A stretch of 10,455 bases of DNA from an uncultured Anaerolineae bacterium (GTDB lineage Bacteria > Chloroflexota > Anaerolineae > Anaerolineales > UBA4823). The stretch spans positions 1 to 10,455 of the forward strand of contig CAKZNJ010000187.1 in the NCBI GenBank assembly GCA_937129505.1, in the 5' to 3' direction. The translations under genes were made by a program, and so were the position numbers. The notes beneath the pieces were generated by a model. It did no database searches and had not been told where the DNA came from. It was given only the letters and a program-made list of their open reading frames with translations. Below, piece after piece: positions 5,551 through 10,455 of the stretch (position 1 is the first letter of the stretch; each line of letters opens with the position of its first letter).

Positions 5551-6696
5551 TCAAGCAGCTTGATCCATGCCGCGCAATGCTCGTCCAATTCTAAGAGAAG
5601 CACGGGAGAATGCCCATCTTACCAGATCGTACTTATTTTCGACCCCCTTAACCTTCTGCAAGTAGTTTATAAAACCAAGCAGGTTCGAGAGATCAAGTTT
5701 TTGTTCCTGACTTTCTAGACTGCGAAGATATTTGTACCAGTACATGGGCAAATTACCCAAAAAGGTTGGCTGCCTGGAAATTGTGCGGAAAAGTTTTTCA
5801 TCAGTTCTAGATGTCTTGATTTTACTAAGGGCGCTTAATACTTCATCTGGAATTGGGGCATTGAATCGATCTCTCAGGTAGGATAACGCAAGGCGCAAAG
5901 GTACGATAAAACGCTTGTCCTCTGCTTGATTAACTAAGCGATCCCAATTAATTTTTAATTGAGCTCGGCTGAGAATATAAAAAGCGTCTGGTATCCACCG
6001 AATTGAAGAAGATATATCCCATTGACCGCCATGAACACAGACGTGTAATAGCATATTTGTCGCATCTAAGGTTAGGGTCGTAACATTTAGAAGGGAAATA
6101 GGGGTAGAGACATCCCAGTAAGTAACATCAGAATCCTTCTCTGTGGATAGCGAAAAAACATGCCAGTGTAAATCAATCGACTGTCCTGAGGGATTGACAA
6201 ATCCCCAAGCGTGGCGATACACCATTCGTTCTTTGTTGAAATCTTTCCAGTGAAATTGCATAGGCTTCCACCCCAGTTGAAGCAGCAATTCGATAGCCTC
6301 ATCCTTCTTGTTGGTTGGCACCAAAATATCAAGATCATTCATCGGCCGAACGCCAAAATCTTGGTAATAGTTCACTATTAACGGCGCTCCTTTGAGGATC
6401 ATCGTCTGGATTTGGGCTTGATGAAAGTTGTCAATTATCGTCGCTGCACTACGAAACAAAGCCTGGTTTTTATACCAAGTCAAGCGGTAGATCCCCTTTA
6501 GTTTTCCCATCCAAGGATCTTCAACCCCCAGGGTTTGAAGGTTTTTATATACCAGAGGCAGTAAGCGATAGCTGCCGATGTCGATATCTTTTTCTAGATC
6601 CGTTTGTCCTTTCCATTCTCGCCAAGCTGAAAGAGCGACTTGATCTGGGAGAATAGCGGACTGCAAGAGTAGTTCCTGAGTGGTGGTCGGAAACAT
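5551..6696 (-). CDS. NTP_transf_5-type nucleotidyltransferase family protein
   Basis: This 381-residue protein resembles the uncharacterised nucleotidyltransferase family NTP_transf_5. Visible blocks, in family order, are ILKGAPLIVNYY (100-111), GVRPMNDLDILVP (115-127) with the Asp-x-Asp metal-binding pair at 121-123, SIDLHWHVF (173-181), LLHVCVHGG (216-224) and RWIPDAF (233-239). The length fits the family. A member in Bacillales lasso-peptide clusters acts after a kinase to modify the peptide tail; other members occur in polysaccharide and RiPP clusters and have no known substrate. It is last in its operon, and its ATG overlaps the TAA of the ABC exporter gene by one base (TAATG), so translation is probably coupled. 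This suggests that it acts on the product that the exporter moves. The family call is fairly firm; the role is an inference. Confidence 0.8.
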   Translation of the reverse strand: MFPTTTQELLLQSAILPDQVALSAWREWKGQTDLEKDIDIGSYRLLPLVYKNLQTLGVEDPWMGKLKGIYRLTWYKNQALFRSAATIIDNFHQAQIQTMILKGAPLIVNYYQDFGVRPMNDLDILVPTNKKDEAIELLLQLGWKPMQFHWKDFNKERMVYRHAWGFVNPSGQSIDLHWHVFSLSTEKDSDVTYWDVSTPISLLNVTTLTLDATNMLLHVCVHGGQWDISSSIRWIPDAFYILSRAQLKINWDRLVNQAEDKRFIVPLRLALSYLRDRFNAPIPDEVLSALSKIKTSRTDEKLFRTISRQPTFLGNLPMYWYKYLRSLESQEQKLDLSNLLGFINYLQKVKGVENKYDLVRWAFSRASLRIGRALRGMDQAA

Positions 6697-8411
6697 TATT
6701 TCTTCTCAGCTCCTATAATCATTGGTGTTGGTTGGGCTCTTGGACATTTTTCTTCGAATAACTTTCCGTCCTGAAGGGAGTACACACAATCTGCCAGTGA
6801 AGCCAGCCCATAATCATGGGTAATGACCAAGATCGCAAGACGAGCGTCATTGCTGTCAAACATCGAAGTCATTCCCTCAGCCAGATTGCCAATTAAAGTT
6901 TGAACAGCTTTTTGGTCAAGGTGGTTCGTTGGTTCATCCAAAATGAGTAATTTTGGTTTCCGGAGAAGAACGCGCGTCAAGGCAATCAATTGACGTTGCC
7001 CACCAGATAACATAACTCCTCGCTCACCTATCCAAGACTGATATCCTTCGGCTAAAGACTCAATGAACTCATGAGCTGCCGTGAGCCGTGCCACGCTATG
7101 AACAAATTGTTTTTCGGCGTGGGGAAAGCCGTAGGTGATGTTATCCCAAATGGTTCCTTCGAATAACCAGGTTTCTTGTAAAAGAACGCCGATCTGTCTT
7201 CGTAAATAGGGGATATCTAGCTCGGTGTAAGGTACTTCATCGGCGAAAAGCATTCCCTCTTGAGGTTGGTACAACCCAAGCAATAGATTGACAATTGTTG
7301 TTTTCCCTGACCCATTGGGGCCGGTGATGGCAGTGGTGAGACCGCGGCGAAGATTCAGACTAATGCCTTTTAATATCAAGGAACCCGGTGTATATTCAAA
7401 CTTAACTTGGTGGAGAGAAAAAGCAGCTGAGACGTCATAACGGCGTTTTCCTTGATACGGTTCGGCGGGGGCGCTGTGGAAGAAAACGCCTAGTGTTTGC
7501 AAGGCTTGGTATCCATCTGTCAGGGTGGGGAGGGCGGAGAACGCATCTTGGATGTATCGTCTCAACGCAATCAAGATCACATTATAGGCGAGCAAGTTTG
7601 AGAGCGATAGTTGACGGGTAAGTACCTGTGTTCCGCCTATCAAAAGGAATACACCAATTAAAATTAGCAGCATTGAATTGAGAAAAGCCAGATGAATTGT
7701 TTGTTGACGGGAGTATATAAAAGAGGTCTGCTTCAACCGTTCTATGAACTCCGCTTGTAGTTTTTTCTCCTGATCTTCGGCTGTTTGGAGACGGATGAGC
7801 ATAAATCTAGAAATAAAAGAGAGCAAAGAGCGGCTGTAAGACTTAAAAGCATTGTTGCGATACAGTACCTGATGACTCAGCGGACGGAGAATAAGGTAGT
7901 TTGCTATCAGAAAAAGGGGTGTAGAAATCGCTAAATATAACGAGAGTACAGGACTCAACAAAAATAAAATTACAGTAGCTCCACTGCCGATGATCACTGC
8001 AGGCAGAATCTGTCCGAGTAAGACTTCATAAAATTTTTGTAACCTTTCCGTATCGGTCAGGATGGTCGCATGAATAGATGCGCTACCTTGACGCGCAAAA
8101 AAGGCGATCGATCGGGAACACAGGAAATCAATAAACTCTGTCCGCAAATGAGCAATAGCATTCACCGCAAAACGGATGCTCAACAGGCGAGAGAAAAAGA
8201 AACCCAAACTGATCGTTGTACCCACCATTACCATGCGAAAGGTAGAGAGAAGCACTTCCTGACCAGAGGATTGATCAATTTCGTTAAAAACGAACAAAAT
8301 GAGGGCGATGCTGATTATTTGAGCTAATGTCAACCCCAAGATAACTAGGAGCTTTATTGGGCTTAATCGACTCCACTGCCACATTTGCCTTAAGATCGAT
8401 CGATGGCTCAT
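6696..8411 (-). CDS. ABC exporter, fused membrane and ATPase domains
   Basis: This 571-residue half-transporter has an N-terminal membrane domain with about six helices (residues 1-310) and a C-terminal ATPase domain. The ATPase motifs are complete: Walker A GPNGSGKTT (364-372), Q-loop Q412, signature LSGGQRQ (469-475), Walker B LLILDEP (488-494) with the catalytic Glu, and the H-loop His at 532. It would work as a dimer in the cytoplasmic membrane and export lipids, sugars-on-lipid, peptides or drugs; single-chain exporters of this size also serve lasso-peptide clusters. There is no N-terminal peptidase domain. I chose the ATG at 8411-8409, which overlaps the TGA of the sulfotransferase gene (TGATG). 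A TTG four codons upstream is possible but has no better ribosome binding site. The last 40 or so residues are a variable tail. The substrate is unknown and is best inferred from neighbouring tailoring genes. Confidence 0.9.
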   Translation of the reverse strand: MSHRSILRQMWQWSRLSPIKLLVILGLTLAQIISIALILFVFNEIDQSSGQEVLLSTFRMVMVGTTISLGFFFSRLLSIRFAVNAIAHLRTEFIDFLCSRSIAFFARQGSASIHATILTDTERLQKFYEVLLGQILPAVIIGSGATVILFLLSPVLSLYLAISTPLFLIANYLILRPLSHQVLYRNNAFKSYSRSLLSFISRFMLIRLQTAEDQEKKLQAEFIERLKQTSFIYSRQQTIHLAFLNSMLLILIGVFLLIGGTQVLTRQLSLSNLLAYNVILIALRRYIQDAFSALPTLTDGYQALQTLGVFFHSAPAEPYQGKRRYDVSAAFSLHQVKFEYTPGSLILKGISLNLRRGLTTAITGPNGSGKTTIVNLLLGLYQPQEGMLFADEVPYTELDIPYLRRQIGVLLQETWLFEGTIWDNITYGFPHAEKQFVHSVARLTAAHEFIESLAEGYQSWIGERGVMLSGGQRQLIALTRVLLRKPKLLILDEPTNHLDQKAVQTLIGNLAEGMTSMFDSNDARLAILVITHDYGLASLADCVYSLQDGKLFEEKCPRAQPTPMIIGAEKK

Positions 8412-9313
8412 CAAACCAACCAATGTGAAAGATCACGACCGATTAAATCCTGTAAACTAAGGATGTCATCCCGATACTCTTGAATCAGGTAGTAGCGTAT
8501 TTCAGGATCGAGCGGGGGAGGTTTTTTGGAGTTTATCTGGACAAGATTTTTCATAATTTTCTCTCGAATGGAGGCAGGAATCAAGGGCTTAAGCCATGTC
8601 TTTAGCGACGATTGTCCGGTCAATAGCTTATGCAGTTGTCTGGAACGCCAAAGTTTCGTTACGTTAGCATATTCAATTTGTGGAATATATGAGGTATTCA
8701 CTCCCAAATAATCCAAAGTGTCTTGTAATACGATTTTTGGGGTATTCTTCCAGTCGTCGTATAGATAAATACGAATCTGTTCTTTACAGAAGTGATTGTA
8801 AAATGGTCGCAGAAGTCGAAAATAATAGCCATTTGCTTTGTATCTCCAGGCCCACCCCCAATTCATTTCGATTCGCGATTTTTCGGCGCTGAGAGCTTGT
8901 TGAAAAGTTAGATTCTCTCTACCTTGGCTGACAAGTTGTTGATACTTTGAGTAAGCGCGGTCGGCTGGGTGTCTGAGAATGGCAATTAACTTAACCTCAG
9001 GGATAAGGTGGTAGATCTTGGGGGCGGCAATATCGCTCATGTTGAGGTAACCAACCGAGGCTTCTCCTCGTGCACCAAATTGACTAGCCTCCTTAAATAG
9101 ATCAAGATAATCATGCATGTGATGAACGGTTCTTAATAAATCTATCTGATCACCTGGCCCTTTAAAAAATCCCCGGGGTTTTCCTTCCAAAGCAAAAAAA
9201 GTGGGTTCCTTGATTGGACTCATAAAAACCTCAGGGTGTTTACTTAGGGTTTTGTAAAAGCTGGTAGTCCCACTTTTTGCAGCACCGATTACTAGAAAAT
9301 TTGGCAGAACCAA
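8411..9313 (-). CDS. PAPS-dependent sulfotransferase
   Basis: This 300-residue protein is a sulfotransferase-domain enzyme that would move a sulfuryl group from PAPS to a hydroxyl or amine of a sugar, lipid or peptide in the cytoplasm. The 5'-phosphosulfate loop is GAAKSGTTS (10-18), followed by the KEP motif (35-37). The 3'-phosphate-binding block is LIAILRHPADRAYSKY (109-124) with Arg114 and Ser122. Both are complete, so it is likely active. The start is a TTG at 9313-9311, four bases after the TGA of the glycosyltransferase gene, and gives the usual N-terminus LPNFLVIGAAKSGTT. AAGGAG lies ten bases upstream and a GAGG nearer. The stop overlaps the start of the ABC exporter. Neighbours suggest that it sulfates a glycosylated exported product; the acceptor is not visible in sequence. 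Confidence 0.9.
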   Translation of the reverse strand: MVLPNFLVIGAAKSGTTSFYKTLSKHPEVFMSPIKEPTFFALEGKPRGFFKGPGDQIDLLRTVHHMHDYLDLFKEASQFGARGEASVGYLNMSDIAAPKIYHLIPEVKLIAILRHPADRAYSKYQQLVSQGRENLTFQQALSAEKSRIEMNWGWAWRYKANGYYFRLLRPFYNHFCKEQIRIYLYDDWKNTPKIVLQDTLDYLGVNTSYIPQIEYANVTKLWRSRQLHKLLTGQSSLKTWLKPLIPASIREKIMKNLVQINSKKPPPLDPEIRYYLIQEYRDDILSLQDLIGRDLSHWLV

Positions 9314-9317
9314 TTCC

Positions 9318-10019
9318 TCAATTCTCCTTTGCTCGGTGTAATTTATTGCGCTCTAATTTCTCTCTGATCACTTGTAGATATTCTATTTCTGCGACTTCTT
9401 TTTTTCGCAGGGTTAAGTTCATCCCGTGGACGCGGCGGCGCAAAAATGTTTCGTTACTGAAGAACATCCGTAAATTTGATTCCTGAGCGCGAGAATACCA
9501 TTCGACAAATTCTGCGACCGACCAGCGTAGATCGAACCAACCTACCTTCAGAAAAGCTTCTCGGCGGATGAGCATTGTTCCGATATAAGGCGCGCGAAGC
9601 GTCTCTCCTACAAAACGCGCTGGGCGAATCTGTTCTCCATAAGTTATCGATCCAAACTGTTCCACTTGCCCAAAAACAACTTCTATCTCTACTAAATTTT
9701 CTAAGACTTCGATTTGAGCCGCAAGTTTATTGGGCAGCCAGAGATCATCTGCATCGATAAAAGCAAGTAATTGTCCAGACGACTGAGCAACGCCAAAATT
9801 TCTTGCCGCGCCTGCCCCTTGATGAGGGCGTAGATAATATTGCACAGGATATGATTTGGCGATTTCGGCGGTTCGGTCAGTCGAACCGTCATCAACTACG
9901 GTCACCTCATCGGGTTGTACACTCTGATTAAGAACGCTCTCAATAGCTTCGCCTAAATAAAGAGCGCCGTTATACACTGGGATAATTACACTAACTGAAA
10001 AGGGCTTTTGGGTCAGCAT
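9318..10019 (-). CDS. Family 2 glycosyltransferase, complete
   Basis: This 233-residue cytoplasmic enzyme has a GT-A fold of glycosyltransferase family 2. Visible motifs are VSVIIPVYNG (9-18), the nucleotide-binding VVDDGSTD (41-48), QGAGAARNFG (67-76), and FIDADD with the metal-binding Asp-x-Asp at 89-91. It lacks the long C-terminal extension of processive enzymes and has no membrane segment, so it probably adds one sugar from a UDP- or GDP-sugar. I chose the ATG at 10019-10017, because it starts just before the first strand. A GTG at 10211 would add 64 residues that overlap the upstream gene and match nothing, so it is rejected. No clear Shine-Dalgarno site precedes the ATG. The preceding gene stops ten bases upstream. 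The donor and acceptor sugars cannot be told. Confidence 0.88.
   Translation of the reverse strand: MLTQKPFSVSVIIPVYNGALYLGEAIESVLNQSVQPDEVTVVDDGSTDRTAEIAKSYPVQYYLRPHQGAGAARNFGVAQSSGQLLAFIDADDLWLPNKLAAQIEVLENLVEIEVVFGQVEQFGSITYGEQIRPARFVGETLRAPYIGTMLIRREAFLKVGWFDLRWSVAEFVEWYSRAQESNLRMFFSNETFLRRRVHGMNLTLRKKEVAEIEYLQVIREKLERNKLHRAKEN
9324..9329 (-). promoter_or_regulatory. Ribosome binding site for the sulfotransferase TTG start
   Basis: AAGGAG on the minus strand lies ten bases before the TTG at 9313-9311, inside the last codons of the glycosyltransferase gene. It supports the non-ATG start, though the spacing is a little long. A second GAGG closer to the start may also help. Confidence 0.45.
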
Positions 10020-10029
10020 ACTTATGCAG

Positions 10030-10455
10030 TCAGGATAGTTTGTTTTGCTTTCTATAAACCGATTGACGGACGATTTGCAAGATTTCTTCTCGATAGAGGG
10101 TTGTTTTTGTAGAAAGGTTGGATTGATGAATTCGCTTATATACAAGTGCTTTTGGCACAATCTCATAAGGTATGAAATGATCTCGCCCTCGTGCGAACCA
10201 ATCAGAATCACAGCCTATTTGAAGATGCGGGTCAAAGCCCCCGATTTTCTTAAAAACTGTTTTGCGGGCTAACAACGCACTAGGAGTCTGCCCGAGGTGT
10301 GTTTGGGCAAGGTAGGTCTTCGGGAAACCCGCCCTTAAGCTCTGTCCTTTTTCAATAAACATCTTCAATTCGCAGATTGCGTATTGTGCATCGGGATGGT
10401 TTTGCAAACAATGAAGCTGGAGTTCATTTTTTCTAGGATGCCAAAGGTCGTCGTG
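10030..10455 (-). CDS. Family 2 glycosyltransferase, C-terminal part (cut by window edge)
   Basis: The frame is open from the window edge to a stop at 10032-10030, giving 141 residues. It begins HDDLWHPRKNELQLH, the second half of a family 2 Asp-x-Asp-Asp motif of the type DHDDLW, so the nucleotide-binding half lies beyond the right edge. Then follow a TPSALLARKTVFKKIGGFDP block and CDSDWFARGRDH, the acceptor-side motif with an Asp-Asp-Trp-type core, and an RIHQSNLS tail. I recall this C-terminal pattern from family 2 enzymes found in gene clusters with NTP_transf_5 proteins; this is memory, not a search. A TTG inside the frame is not the true start. It precedes the second glycosyltransferase gene by ten bases, and the two are likely to act in sequence on one acceptor. 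Confidence 0.85.
   Translation of the reverse strand, partial: HDDLWHPRKNELQLHCLQNHPDAQYAICELKMFIEKGQSLRAGFPKTYLAQTHLGQTPSALLARKTVFKKIGGFDPHLQIGCDSDWFARGRDHFIPYEIVPKALVYKRIHQSNLSTKTTLYREEILQIVRQSVYRKQNKLS

Noticed and set aside
10020..10211. 64-residue N-terminal extension of the complete glycosyltransferase from a GTG
   Set aside because: It overlaps the upstream glycosyltransferase gene almost entirely, matches no domain, and the family N-terminus starts just after the ATG at 10019.
1..10455. tRNA, rRNA or riboswitch
   Set aside because: I looked for tRNA-like cloverleaf sequence and conserved rRNA or riboswitch cores in the spacers and saw none.

Overview
The window looks like chromosomal DNA of a Chloroflexota bacterium, probably of the Anaerolineae. 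The basis is the overall gene mix, a peptide-binding protein without a lipobox, GTG and TTG starts, and IS110-type debris with short dispersed repeats. This is an inference, since there is no rRNA or other taxonomic marker. All genes I can support lie on the minus strand, so transcription runs from high to low coordinates.

Right part, 5551-10455: a tightly packed operon that enters from beyond the right edge. In transcription order it holds the C-terminal part of a family 2 glycosyltransferase, a complete small family 2 glycosyltransferase, a PAPS-type sulfotransferase, a single-chain ABC exporter (membrane domain plus ATPase), and a nucleotidyltransferase of the NTP_transf_5 type. Two junctions are stop/start overlaps (TGATG and TAATG) and the other two have gaps of 4 and 10 bases, so the genes are probably co-translated. 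The section is visibly AT-richer than the left half. Together the genes could tailor and export a secreted product, either a polysaccharide or a lasso-type RiPP; the genes that would decide are off the right edge.

Middle part, 3423-5550: a leader region with two hairpins and a TATAAT box, then secG (translocase subunit, best start a GTG with a good ribosome binding site), then an orphan extracellular solute-binding protein of the oligopeptide-binding (SBP_bac_5) type that carries a membrane anchor but no lipoprotein cysteine.

The stretch 2847-3422 is a repair-like scar. It holds a 5'-truncated IS110-family transposase remnant (about 95 codons) next to three 27-base tandem repeats and a similar short repeat in inverted orientation on the other side.

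Left part, 354-2846: two genes for surface polysaccharide assembly, a Wzz-like chain-length/co-polymerase protein with two membrane anchors and an O-antigen ligase/polymerase-like membrane protein. The stop codon of the first touches the start codon of the second.

The far left, 1-353, has no gene that I can support. It is a strand-asymmetric, homopolymer-rich stretch with a good sigma70-type promoter pointing left, a long inverted repeat just after its expected transcription start, and three CCCCACTT boxes at a 42-43 base pitch.
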